Positions 16,426 through 24,880 of a stretch of DNA of 55,319 nucleotides are shown one piece after another. A program made the position numbers and the translations under genes. Under the pieces are notes generated by a model. That model saw only the letters and a list, made by a program, of their open reading frames with translations, had not been told where the DNA came from and did not search any database. Every line of letters begins with the position of its first letter. The first letter of the stretch is position 1. The DNA lies in the NCBI GenBank assembly GCA_038212095.1, contig JBBQUW010000017.1:1-55319 (forward strand), written 5' to 3'. Source of the stretch: JAICYJ01 sp038212095. GTDB lineage: Bacteria > Actinomycetota > Thermoleophilia > Gaiellales > JAICJC01.

Positions 16426-17390
16426 TCGCCCAGCACGCCGCCGAGCCGCGCGACAGCGCGCGGCTGCTGGTGTGTGAGCGGGCGACGGGTGCGATCCGCC
16501 ACCGGCTGTTCCGTGACCTGCCCACCGAGCTGCGCGACGATGACCTGCTGGTGGTGAACAGCACGCGGGTTCGGCCGGTGCGCGTGCGAGCCCATCGGGC
16601 CAGCGGCGGTGCGGCCGAGGTGCTGTTGTTGGAGCCGCGGCCGGACGGCCTGTGGCTGGCGCTGGCGCGGCCGTACCGGCGGCTGCGCGAGGGCGAGACG
16701 CTGTCCGCCGGCGAGCTCTCGCTGACGATCCACGAGCGGCTGGGCGAGGGCCGCGTGCTGGTACGCACCGCGTCGCCCGGGCCGTTGGACGACGCGCTCG
16801 ACCAGGTCGGCGAGATGCCGCTGCCGCCCTACATCAGCGAGCCGCTGTCGGATCCCGGCCGCTACCAGACGGTGTACGCCGACCGTCCCGGCTCGGCCGC
16901 GGCGCCCACGGCCGGCCTCCACTTCACCGACCAGCTGTGGGCACAGCTGGGTCGCAGCCACCAGATCGCCGACGTCACGCTCGACGTTGGCCTGGACACC
17001 TTCCGGCCGCTGACCGCTGACGTGGTGGAGAAGCACCCGATCCACTCGGAGCGCTACCACGTGCCCGAGCCGAGCGCCGCGCTGATCGAGGGCGCGCTGG
17101 CCACGGGACGGCGGGTGGTCGCGATCGGCACCACGACGGTGCGCGTGCTGGAGACGGTGTTCGCCACGCCGAGAGCGCCGCTCGAGGGCCGTGCCCGGCT
17201 GCTGATCACGCCAGGCTACGAGTTCCGCGCGACCGGGGCGCTGGTGACCAACTTCCACCTGCCACGCTCCACGTTGCTTGCGATGGTGATGGCGTTCGCG
17301 GGCATCGAGCGCACCCGCGAGCTGTACCGTACGGCCGTGTCCGAGCGCTACCGCTTCTACAGCTTCGGCGACGCGTGCCTGTTCCAGTGA
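16383..17390 (+). CDS. queA: S-adenosylmethionine:tRNA ribosyltransferase-isomerase
   Basis: A 335-aa QueA that adds the epoxycyclopentane moiety to preQ1-modified tRNA in queuosine synthesis. Signatures are the DYSLPAELIAQHAAEPRDSARLL-type N-terminus, LLVVNSTRVRPVR, PLPPYI, AAPTAGLHFT, DVGLDTFRP and NFHLPRSTLLAMVMAFAG. Length is normal. It is coupled to tgt by a GTGA overlap, so the two queuosine steps are co-expressed. The upstream 43-nt overlap with the Coa1-like gene is noted there. Confidence 0.97.
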   Translation: MHADELDYSLPAELIAQHAAEPRDSARLLVCERATGAIRHRLFRDLPTELRDDDLLVVNSTRVRPVRVRAHRASGGAAEVLLLEPRPDGLWLALARPYRRLREGETLSAGELSLTIHERLGEGRVLVRTASPGPLDDALDQVGEMPLPPYISEPLSDPGRYQTVYADRPGSAAAPTAGLHFTDQLWAQLGRSHQIADVTLDVGLDTFRPLTADVVEKHPIHSERYHVPEPSAALIEGALATGRRVVAIGTTTVRVLETVFATPRAPLEGRARLLITPGYEFRATGALVTNFHLPRSTLLAMVMAFAGIERTRELYRTAVSERYRFYSFGDACLFQ

Positions 17391-18505
17391 CGACTGGGCG
17401 CTTCGAGATCGTCGCCCGCGACGGCGATGCCCGGGCCGGCCTGCTGGAAACCGCGCACGGCGTGGTGCAGACGCCGGTCTTCATGCCCGTCGGCACCAAG
17501 GCCAGCGTCAAGGGCGTGCTGCCCGACGAGCTGATCGCGCTGGGCGCCGAGATCGTGCTTGGAAACACGTACCACCTGCACTTCCGGCCCGGCGCCGAGC
17601 TGATCGCCGAGCTGGGTGGGTTGCACCGGTTCATGGCGTGGCAGGGCCCGATCCTGACCGACTCCGGCGGCTTCCAGGTGTTCTCGCTGCGCCACACCGC
17701 CGACCGCGTCGACGACGAGGGCGTCACCTTCCAATCGGTCTACGACGGCTCGCGGCATCGCTTCACGCCGGAGCTGGCGATGGCGGTGCAGCGCGATCTT
17801 GGATCGGACATCGCGATGGCCTTCGACGAGTGCACGCGCGCCGACGTGACGCCGGAGCAGCTCGAACAGGCCGTACGGCGCACGACGCGGTGGGCGCGTC
17901 GAAGCCGCGACGCCCAGACCGCTCCTGGCCAGCTGGTGTTCGGCATCGTGCAGGGCGCGACCGATCCGCGGATGCGTGAGCGCAGCGCCGCCGAGATCGT
18001 CGAGATCGGCTTCGACGGCTACGCGATCGGCGGGCTCTCGGTGGGTGAGGAGCGGCCGGCGATGCTGGACACGGTGGCAGCCACCACCGCGATGCTGCCC
18101 GACCAGCGACCGCGGTACTTCATGGGCATTGGCGACCCGGAGGGCCTGCTGGATGTGATCGAGCGCGGCGTCGACATGTTCGACTGCGTGCTGCCGACGC
18201 GTCTGGGCCGCACCGGCGCCGCACTCGCGCCCGGAGGACGTATCAACCTGCGCAACGCCCGCTTCGCACGCGATCCGCTGCCGCTGGTGGAGGGCTGCCT
18301 CTGCCCGGCTTGCCGCTCGTTCTCGCGCGCCTACATCCGCCACCTGGTGATGCAGGACGAGATCGTGGGACTGCGGCTGCTGACGCTGCATAACCTGCAC
18401 CAGCTGATCGACCTGGTGGCGGCCGCCCGCCGTGCGATCGTGGCCGGACGCTTCGCGCAGTTTCGCGCCGACCTGGCTGCGGGGACGGCCGACCCCATCC
18501 ACTAA
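17387..18505 (+). CDS. tgt: tRNA-guanine transglycosylase
   Basis: A 372-aa bacterial Tgt that swaps G34 for preQ1 in GUN-anticodon tRNAs, such as the tRNA-Asn(GTT) in this window. The catalytic Asp is in LTDSGGFQVF (about residue 90) and the nucleophile in MFDCVLPTR (about 264). The zinc site CLCPAC...H lies at about 303-340. GTG 17387 overlaps the queA stop; a GTG 12 nt upstream is an alternative. Downstream is secDF, the queA-tgt-(yajC)-secDF order known from many bacteria, but with no yajC. Confidence 0.97.
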   Translation: MTTGRFEIVARDGDARAGLLETAHGVVQTPVFMPVGTKASVKGVLPDELIALGAEIVLGNTYHLHFRPGAELIAELGGLHRFMAWQGPILTDSGGFQVFSLRHTADRVDDEGVTFQSVYDGSRHRFTPELAMAVQRDLGSDIAMAFDECTRADVTPEQLEQAVRRTTRWARRSRDAQTAPGQLVFGIVQGATDPRMRERSAAEIVEIGFDGYAIGGLSVGEERPAMLDTVAATTAMLPDQRPRYFMGIGDPEGLLDVIERGVDMFDCVLPTRLGRTGAALAPGGRINLRNARFARDPLPLVEGCLCPACRSFSRAYIRHLVMQDEIVGLRLLTLHNLHQLIDLVAAARRAIVAGRFAQFRADLAAGTADPIH

Positions 18506-18518
18506 GCTCTTGGGGCCG

Positions 18519-21203
18519 GTGTCAGAGAAACGTCAGAACATCTCCATCCTTGCGCTGCTGGTCGTGTTGCTGATCGGCTGCGGCGTGCTGGCCGCCGTGC
18601 GCAGCTTCCGGCTCGGCCTCGACCTGCGCGGCGGCGTCGAGGTGGTGCTGGACGCGCGTCCGCTGCCCGGCCAGCAGATCACCCAGTCTGACCTGAGCAC
18701 GTCCGTTGGCATCCTCTCCCGCCGCATCGACCCCAACGGCACCCTGCAGCCGGAGATCCGCAGCTCCACCAACCCGGCGCAGGTGACGGTGGACATCCCG
18801 GGCATCAAGGATCCGGCGGCGGCGGAGTCGTTGCTGGTCTCGAGCGGCCAGCTGCAGAGCTTCGACCTGTTCCACTACCTCGACCCCGCGTCGCGCGGAA
18901 CGCAGCAGTACACGGCGGCTCCAACCGGTTCGCTCTACGACCTGCTGACGAAGGTGCAGTCCAAGGTGCGGGCCGACGTCACGGCCGGCAAGCCGGTGGG
19001 ATCGTGGGCGCTGTTTGACGCGCGACATCGCCAGCTGGGCCAGATCGAGCCGCAGAAGAGCCAGGTGCTGCAGGACTACAACCCGCAGAACCCGTTCGCG
19101 CCGCTCGATTCGACGTGGCTGGCGGTTCCCTCTGGCACAGAGGTCGTCAGCTGTGACGCAAGCATCGGCTGTCCCGGCTCCGGCGGCACCGCGGGCACGC
19201 TCTACTACCTGTTCGACCTGAACCAGAACGAGCGGGGAAACGCCAACGTGATCACCGGCGATCAGGTCACTGCGTCGTCGACCACCGACCAGAACGGCAG
19301 CCCGGTCGTCGCGCTCAGCTACAAGAACAACGGCGGCCAGGAGTTCACCAACATCTCCCGGCAGTTGGCGATCGAGGGGGCGAGCCTCAGGGATGGTGTC
19401 TCGAACCCGCCGAACGGCCTCCCCAATGCGATCGTGGTCGACGGCCGTCTGGTGGCCACCCCCGTCGTCGACCCGGACGAGAACCCCAACGGCATCAACG
19501 CTACGTTCGGTGGCAGCCAGATCAGCGGCGTCAGCAAGTCCGAGGCCGACCGGATCGCGCTGGAGGTGCAGTCCGGATCACTTCCGATCAAGTTCACCGC
19601 CACCTCGTTCAACAACATCTCGGCCACGTTGGGCAAGGACTCGCTGCGAAACGGCCTGATCGCGGGTGCCGCCGGCCTGCTGTTCGTGATGATCTTCCTG
19701 ATCGTGTTCTACGGCTTCCTGGGCCTGGTGGCGGACATCGCCCTGATCATCTACGGCGTGCTGCTGGCGGGGGTGGTGCTCGCCTGGCCGATCACGATGA
19801 CGCTGCCCGGCATCGCCGGCACGATCCTCACCATCGGCGTTGCCGCCGACGCGAACATCGTCATCTTCGAGCGGATCAAGGAAGAGGTGCGGGCCGGAAA
19901 GACGATCCGCACGGCGATCTCGACCGGCTATCGGCGCGGCTTCAAAACGATCATCGATGCCAACGTCGTGACGCTGATCACGGCCGTCGTGCTGATCCTG
20001 GTCGCGACGTCCAGCGTCAAGGGCTTCGCCGTGATGCTCCTGATCGGCGTCGTCACCTCGATCTTCACCGCCGTGGTGGCAACCCGCGCGATGCTCTCGC
20101 TGCTGGCCGGCTTCTCGTTTATGTCTAGTCCACGCGTGCTGGGCCAGATCGGCACCGGTGATCGCTGGACGAAGTACGACTTCATCGGCCGCACCAAGCT
20201 CTGGTTCGCGTTCTCGGGCATCTTCATCGTGATCGGCGGCGTCAGCCTGGCGACCCAACAGCTGAACCAGGGCATCGATTTCACCGGCGGCAGCGAGTTC
20301 AGCTTCAAGGTGCCGATCGCGAAGTCGACCACGTCCGTGACAGACACGTTCACCGCGGCGGGCATCGGCAACCCGATCGTGCAGGGCGTCGGCAGCTCGT
20401 CCGGCGGGGGCTACAAGGAGTTCCAGGTCAAGTCCCACTCCCTCAACGGCCAGACGCAGAACGCGCTGATCGGCAAGATCGCGCAGACCTACGGCGTGGC
20501 GCCCAAGGACATCAACACCAAGAACGTCTCCTCCTCGTTCGGGCAGTCGGTGCTGGATCAGGCCTACCTGGCGATCGCGTTCTCGCTGTTCATCATCTTC
20601 GCCTACGTCTCGTTCCGCTTCGAGTGGCGCTACTCGGTTCCGGTGATGGTTGCGCTCGCCCACGACATCGTGATCACGCTGGGCGTCTACTCGCTGGCCC
20701 GCCGCGAGGTGACCGCAGACACCGTGGCGGCCGTGCTGACGGTGCTCGGCTACTCGCTGTACGACACGGTGATCGTGTTCGACCGGGTGCGCGAGAATAT
20801 CCCGATCCTGCGCCGTATGACCGCCAATAGGGTTGTCAACGTCTCGCTGGCCGAGACGATCACCCGGTCGCTGAACACCTCAGTTGTGACGCTGATTCCG
20901 GTCGGGCTGCTGTTCCTGTTCGGCACCGGATCGCTGAGGGACTTCGCGTTCGCTCTGGTGGTCGGCATCACCTCGGGTGCCTACTCGTCGATCTTCATCG
21001 CCGCGCCACTGCTGGCGATGCTGCTGGAACGCGAACCACAGTTCGCCCGCCGCCGCCAGGAGTTGGGCGGCGCGGAACAGGCGGCCCCCCGCGGTGCGAC
21101 AGCTGTTCCGGCCGTGGTGACCGTCGACGCGCCCATCCCCGATCAGCCAAAGCAGCCTCCGGGCCGCCGGCGGCGGTCGCGACCGCACGGGCGGGCGCGC
21201 TAG
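18519..21203 (+). CDS. secDF: Protein translocase subunit SecDF (fused)
   Basis: An 894-aa single-chain SecDF, an RND-type protein that uses the proton gradient to pull proteins after SecYEG export. The SecD half has a first TM (about 9-28), FRLGLDLRGGVEVVL, a large extracytoplasmic domain, and the five-helix bundle with GVAADANIVIFERIKEE. The SecF half begins near residue 550 (YDFIGRTKLWF) with GIDFTGGSEF and the second bundle GYSLYDTVIVFDRVREN. Separate secD and secF are usual in actinobacteria, so the fusion is notable. GTG 18519 is chosen at the conserved N-terminal TM; TAAGCT at 18503-18508 lies 10 nt upstream. Confidence 0.95.
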   Translation: MSEKRQNISILALLVVLLIGCGVLAAVRSFRLGLDLRGGVEVVLDARPLPGQQITQSDLSTSVGILSRRIDPNGTLQPEIRSSTNPAQVTVDIPGIKDPAAAESLLVSSGQLQSFDLFHYLDPASRGTQQYTAAPTGSLYDLLTKVQSKVRADVTAGKPVGSWALFDARHRQLGQIEPQKSQVLQDYNPQNPFAPLDSTWLAVPSGTEVVSCDASIGCPGSGGTAGTLYYLFDLNQNERGNANVITGDQVTASSTTDQNGSPVVALSYKNNGGQEFTNISRQLAIEGASLRDGVSNPPNGLPNAIVVDGRLVATPVVDPDENPNGINATFGGSQISGVSKSEADRIALEVQSGSLPIKFTATSFNNISATLGKDSLRNGLIAGAAGLLFVMIFLIVFYGFLGLVADIALIIYGVLLAGVVLAWPITMTLPGIAGTILTIGVAADANIVIFERIKEEVRAGKTIRTAISTGYRRGFKTIIDANVVTLITAVVLILVATSSVKGFAVMLLIGVVTSIFTAVVATRAMLSLLAGFSFMSSPRVLGQIGTGDRWTKYDFIGRTKLWFAFSGIFIVIGGVSLATQQLNQGIDFTGGSEFSFKVPIAKSTTSVTDTFTAAGIGNPIVQGVGSSSGGGYKEFQVKSHSLNGQTQNALIGKIAQTYGVAPKDINTKNVSSSFGQSVLDQAYLAIAFSLFIIFAYVSFRFEWRYSVPVMVALAHDIVITLGVYSLARREVTADTVAAVLTVLGYSLYDTVIVFDRVRENIPILRRMTANRVVNVSLAETITRSLNTSVVTLIPVGLLFLFGTGSLRDFAFALVVGITSGAYSSIFIAAPLLAMLLEREPQFARRRQELGGAEQAAPRGATAVPAVVTVDAPIPDQPKQPPGRRRRSRPHGRAR

Positions 21204-21814
21204 CCGTTCACGCCCTCGGGCGATGATCGCGCGGCATCTGGTCGGATGCCGTCGACGAGCAGGTCGAGCGTCGCCTCGAGCAGTGTCGCATCCATCTCGC
21301 CGGAGGGGCTCGGAGGCAGCATCCCCAGACCGAAGAGGGTGGCGAGGAGGACGATCGCGGTGCTCATCGGGTCGAGGTCGTCGCGAACGCGGCCGAGCGC
21401 CTGCTCGGCCGCGAGGTAGGCGGCGATGTGGGCGGGCGGGCCGGGTGGAGGGCCTTCGGGGAGCGAGGCGAGCGCCTGGAGGTGCTCTCGGGCGAGGTCG
21501 GGGTCTGCCCGGAGCGAGAGCTCGAGTGGCAGCACGTCGTCTCGCAGCTGCGCGAGCCGGCGGAGTGTCTCGCCGAGGTTCTCCCTGACGGTGTTGTTGC
21601 CGGCGCGGTCAGGCAGCGCGGACACCCATTCGATGATCGGTGCGTTCCGTTCGAGGATGGCGGCAAAGAAGAGCTGCTGCTTTTGAGGGAAGTGACGGTA
21701 GATGGTGCCCTCGGCCACGCCTGCAGCTTCCGCGATCGCCCGGGTGGTGGCACGGGCATAGCCGACCTCGCGGACGACCTGCGTTGTCGCCTCGATCAGT
21801 TTGGAGCGGGTCAT
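21200..21814 (-). CDS. TetR/AcrR family transcriptional regulator
   Basis: A 204-aa TetR-type repressor. The N-terminal helix-turn-helix is clear (TTRAIAEAAGVAEGTIYRHFPQKQQLF, about 20-46), followed by a divergent ligand-binding domain. It is the third gene of an operon with an ABC permease and ATPase, and the operon promoter carries an inverted-repeat operator (23641-23662). It therefore probably autoregulates and represses the exporter until a ligand binds. ATG 21814 has GAGG 5 nt upstream; the GTG at 21832 would add six residues. Its 3' end overlaps secDF tail-to-tail by 4 nt. Confidence 0.92.
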   Translation of the reverse strand: MTRSKLIEATTQVVREVGYARATTRAIAEAAGVAEGTIYRHFPQKQQLFFAAILERNAPIIEWVSALPDRAGNNTVRENLGETLRRLAQLRDDVLPLELSLRADPDLAREHLQALASLPEGPPPGPPAHIAAYLAAEQALGRVRDDLDPMSTAIVLLATLFGLGMLPPSPSGEMDATLLEATLDLLVDGIRPDAARSSPEGVNG

Positions 21815-21835
21815 GTCGCCTCGAGACGTCACGGC

Positions 21836-22633
21836 TCAGTCGAGGATATCGCGGCGCTTGAAGGTCACGGCTGCGGTGACGAGTCCGAACGATGCGTAGG
21901 CGAGGCCGAGTGCAACGGCAGTACCGTACGCGACGGCGGCTGTTCCGCCATGAGCGAGGGCGTTGAGGGTTGAGCCTGGGAGCCAGTCGGCGAGACGTAC
22001 GCTGGCGAGCCGGACGACGGCCTCGAAGACGAGCACGTAGCCGACGCCGACCGCGATGGCGACGGCAGAGCTACGAGTGAGTACCGCGATCACGAGACCG
22101 ATCACGCCCCAAACCATCAGCGCGAGAAAGGTGTTGAGCCACGCTCCGGCCACGTTCCCAACGATTCCGGTCGTCCAGGCCGAGGTCGAGATGCCGGTTG
22201 CGCGTGCCATCAGCGGCGCCAGCGCGACGGCCACGATGGTCACGACGGTGGTGACGGCAGCAGTCCATCCGGTCAGGGCGAGGATCTTGCCGCCCAGCAA
22301 GCGCGGCCGGTTCGGTTGGGCCTGGACGAGGAGGCGAACGAGACCGGTGGAGTAGTCCGTCGCTGTCGCGATCGCCCAGAAGGCGAGAGTGACGACGCCG
22401 AGGAGGGTTGCGGCAGAGCCGAGACCGGACACGATCCCGTCTGGCTGGACGAGCGCAGCCGCTGTCGGAAATGAGACGCCGGGTGCCGATGAGGGCAGGG
22501 TGGTGCCGTCCGCGGCCGCCTTGAACGTGAACGTGCTGATCATCGTGACGAAGAGCGCGCTGATCCCGACCCAGCCGAGCAGGAAGCTCTTGCGTTGAAG
22601 GCGGGTGAGCTCGGAGAGCGTTGTCCGGAACAT
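21836..22633 (-). CDS. ABC transporter permease (ABC-2 type)
   Basis: A 265-aa membrane protein with about six hydrophobic segments. There is one after the N-terminal amphipathic stretch (LLGWVGISALFVTMI, about 18-36), a pair around 80-120, and further segments to the C-terminus. The arrangement matches ABC-2 type exporter permeases (YtrF/NatB-like). It is fed by the adjacent ATPase, with which it overlaps by 1 nt. Substrate unknown; a TetR partner suggests drug or lipid-like compound export. Confidence 0.88.
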   Translation of the reverse strand: MFRTTLSELTRLQRKSFLLGWVGISALFVTMISTFTFKAAADGTTLPSSAPGVSFPTAAALVQPDGIVSGLGSAATLLGVVTLAFWAIATATDYSTGLVRLLVQAQPNRPRLLGGKILALTGWTAAVTTVVTIVAVALAPLMARATGISTSAWTTGIVGNVAGAWLNTFLALMVWGVIGLVIAVLTRSSAVAIAVGVGYVLVFEAVVRLASVRLADWLPGSTLNALAHGGTAAVAYGTAVALGLAYASFGLVTAAVTFKRRDILD

Positions 22634-23619
22634 CAGGCTCCAGCCTTCTCATCGGCGAAGACGCGGCCAGGCGAGGGCATGCCGCCGGCCTGTCGGGCCT
22701 GCTGGTGTGGGAGCTCGGCGTCGCCGTCGCCGGTGATGCGGAGGAAGACGTCCTCGAGGGTGCCCTGGCCGGCGGTGAGCAGCCGGAGCGTGACGCCGCC
22801 GGCCGTCGCGGCCCGGTTGATGGCGGGCGAGTCCTCGATGCGGGCGTCCACGCGGATCACGCCGCCAACGGCGACCAAGGGCCAGCCTTGGAGCTCGAGC
22901 AGTCCATGCAGGAGCTCCGCATCGGCGGCATGCTCAGGAGCGACATCGACGTACTGAGATGTCTTCCCCAGCAGGTCTGCCAGGGGGCCGGCGAAGATCA
23001 GCTTGCCGAAGCGGATGACGACGAGGTGGTCACAGGCTGCTTCGATCTCGCTGAGGAGGTGGGAGGAGACGATCACAGTCCGGCCCTGGTCTCCGAGGGC
23101 GCGGAGCAGCTGTCGGATCTCGACGATCCCGGCTGGATCGAGGCCATTGGTGGGCTCATCGAGGATCAGCAGCTCGGGATCCGGGAGCAGCGCGGCCGCG
23201 ATTCCGAGCCGCTGCTTCATGCCGAGCGAGAACGTCGAAACGGGGTCGCGATCGCGTCCGGTGAGCCCGACGGTATCCAGCACGTCGTCAACTCGCGCAG
23301 AAGGGAGACCGCGTAGGCGTGCCAGTGAGACCAGGTTGGTTCGGGCGGACAGAGCGGGCACAAAGGCGGGGCTCTCGATCAACGCTCCGACTCGGTCCGA
23401 GAACCGTGCCGGCTCGACGATCGATTCGCCGAGCACGGTCGCGGCACCCTCGCTCGGTCTGATCAGGCCGAGAAGCATGCGGATCAAGGTGCTCTTACCC
23501 GCGCCGTTCGGCCCCACCAGGCCGATCACGCCGCCCGTGGGGATGTCGAGGTCGAGGCTGTCGACGGCTGTCAGCGCCCCGAAACGACGGGTGAGGCCGG
23601 TGGTCTGGATCACTGTCAC
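22633..23619 (-). CDS. ABC transporter ATP-binding protein
   Basis: A 328-aa DrrA/CcmA-type ATPase. Walker A is GPNGAGKST (about 37-45), the Q-loop is near 80, the signature is STFSLGMKQRLGIA (about 128), Walker B LLILDEPTNGLD (about 151-162), and the H-loop is VIVSSH. A C-terminal regulatory domain of about 100 residues follows. GTG 23619 is chosen because an AAAGGA ribosome-binding site sits 5 nt upstream; the frame is open to 23655, but that part spans the operator. First gene of the operon with the permease and TetR. Confidence 0.93.
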   Translation of the reverse strand: MTVIQTTGLTRRFGALTAVDSLDLDIPTGGVIGLVGPNGAGKSTLIRMLLGLIRPSEGAATVLGESIVEPARFSDRVGALIESPAFVPALSARTNLVSLARLRGLPSARVDDVLDTVGLTGRDRDPVSTFSLGMKQRLGIAAALLPDPELLILDEPTNGLDPAGIVEIRQLLRALGDQGRTVIVSSHLLSEIEAACDHLVVIRFGKLIFAGPLADLLGKTSQYVDVAPEHAADAELLHGLLELQGWPLVAVGGVIRVDARIEDSPAINRAATAGGVTLRLLTAGQGTLEDVFLRITGDGDAELPHQQARQAGGMPSPGRVFADEKAGA

Positions 23620-23640
23620 GGAGTTCCTTTCATCGTGTAC

Positions 23641-23662
23641 AACGTGAGCGCTCACTCACGTT
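23641..23662. promoter_or_regulatory. Probable TetR operator and -10 of the ABC operon
   Basis: Perfect 8-bp inverted repeat: AACGTGAG (23641-23648) and CTCACGTT (23655-23662) around CGCTCA. A second palindrome, TGAGCGCTCA (23645-23654), lies within it. On the minus strand a TATGCT -10-like hexamer lies at 23668-23663, so the operator covers the expected transcription start about 45 nt upstream of the ATPase start codon. That is the classic position for TetR autorepression. Confidence 0.7.
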
Positions 23663-23745
23663 AGCATACACCGGCACCCCAGGATCGCCGTCACCCGGAC
23701 GGGGGTGGCTGCCAAAGACGCTTTGGCCGATACACAGACGCAGAG

Positions 23746-24873
23746 ATGCGCATGCCTTCCGATAGCTCGAAGCGTCGGTTTGATGACCTCATCGCCGTCA
23801 TCGAGTCGACCCGTGCCCTGGCGTCGTCGGGCGATATTCCCGAGGCGATGTCGCTGTTCGCGCGCCAGCTGACGACGCTGTTCGATGCTTCGGCCTGCCT
23901 GATCTCGTCGTATGACCCGAGCACACAGATGGTCACCGACTGGGCAGCCCACGTCGTCCCGCCGGCCAAGCTGAACGTCGTGGCCGAGGATTATCCGCTC
24001 TCTGACTATCCCGTCACGCTGCGGGTGGTGACCGAGATGGTTGAGGCAACGGCGACGCTTGGCGATGGAGGCGACGCGGCCGAGCAGGCGTTCTTGCAGG
24101 ACCATGGCTTCCGCGCCAACCTGCTGTCTCCGCTGGTGATGGGCGGAACGGCGGTGGGACTGATCGAGCTGTTCGACACCCGCGCCCGCGTATTCAGCCA
24201 GGACGAGATGCAGTTCTGCCGGCTGCTGGCCGACCATGCCGGGATCGTGCTGGGAACAGCCAGCCTCGCCGAACGGCTGGAGGAGCAGCACCTGGCCACG
24301 GTCGGCGCGCTGGCTGCAGCCCTCGAGGCCAAGGATGCCTATACCGGCAACCATGCCCAGACGATCGCGGAGTTCGCGGTCGCGGTGGGCGACGAGCTGG
24401 GTCTCGGTGGTCGCGAACTGCGCGCGACCCGCATGGGCGCCCTGCTGCACGACGTCGGCAAGATCGGCATCCCGGAGTCGATCCTGAACAAGCCGGGACC
24501 GCTGACCGACGACGAGTTCACGGTCATGAAGCGCCACACCCTGATCGGCGCCGACATCATCTCCGGCATCCCGGGCATGGAGGAGGTGGTCGGCCTCGTC
24601 CGCTCCTCGCACGAGCGCTGGGACGGCCGGGGCTATCCCGACGGCCTGCACGGCGTTGAGGTACCGCGGGGTGCGTACGTGATCGCGGTCTGCGACGCCT
24701 ACCACGCGATGACCGAGGACCGCGTCTATCGCAAGGCGATGTCGGTGGAGGTCGCGCTGGCGGAGCTGCAGCGCTGTGCAGGGTCGCAGTTCATGCCGGC
24801 CGCCGTCGATGCGCTGGCCCGGGTCGTAAAGAGCGGCATCAGGCGCCGCGTGCGCTTCAGCGAAGCGGCCTGA
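23746..24873 (+). CDS. GAF domain / HD-GYP domain protein (probable c-di-GMP phosphodiesterase)
   Basis: A 375-aa protein. Residues about 10-175 form a GAF-type sensor (TTLFDASACLISSYD, LLSPLVMGGTAVGLIELFD). Residues about 185-370 form an HD-GYP output domain with HDVGKIGIPESILNKPGPL, the HERWDGRGYPDGL metal/GYP motif and ICDAY-like AVCDAYHAMTEDRVYRKA. HD-GYP domains hydrolyse c-di-GMP; all expected metal-binding His/Asp positions I can check are present. A PilZ c-di-GMP receptor gene is also in this window (8934-9640). It is convergent with the glycan locus, and the ends are 7 nt apart. Confidence 0.92.
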   Translation: MRMPSDSSKRRFDDLIAVIESTRALASSGDIPEAMSLFARQLTTLFDASACLISSYDPSTQMVTDWAAHVVPPAKLNVVAEDYPLSDYPVTLRVVTEMVEATATLGDGGDAAEQAFLQDHGFRANLLSPLVMGGTAVGLIELFDTRARVFSQDEMQFCRLLADHAGIVLGTASLAERLEEQHLATVGALAAALEAKDAYTGNHAQTIAEFAVAVGDELGLGGRELRATRMGALLHDVGKIGIPESILNKPGPLTDDEFTVMKRHTLIGADIISGIPGMEEVVGLVRSSHERWDGRGYPDGLHGVEVPRGAYVIAVCDAYHAMTEDRVYRKAMSVEVALAELQRCAGSQFMPAAVDALARVVKSGIRRRVRFSEAA

Positions 24874-24880
24874 CCGCGGG

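Noticed and set aside
19578..20663. 361-codon antisense frame inside secDF
   Set aside because: Shadow of a membrane protein gene: very rich in Asp/His/Arg/Gly, no start context, no domain.
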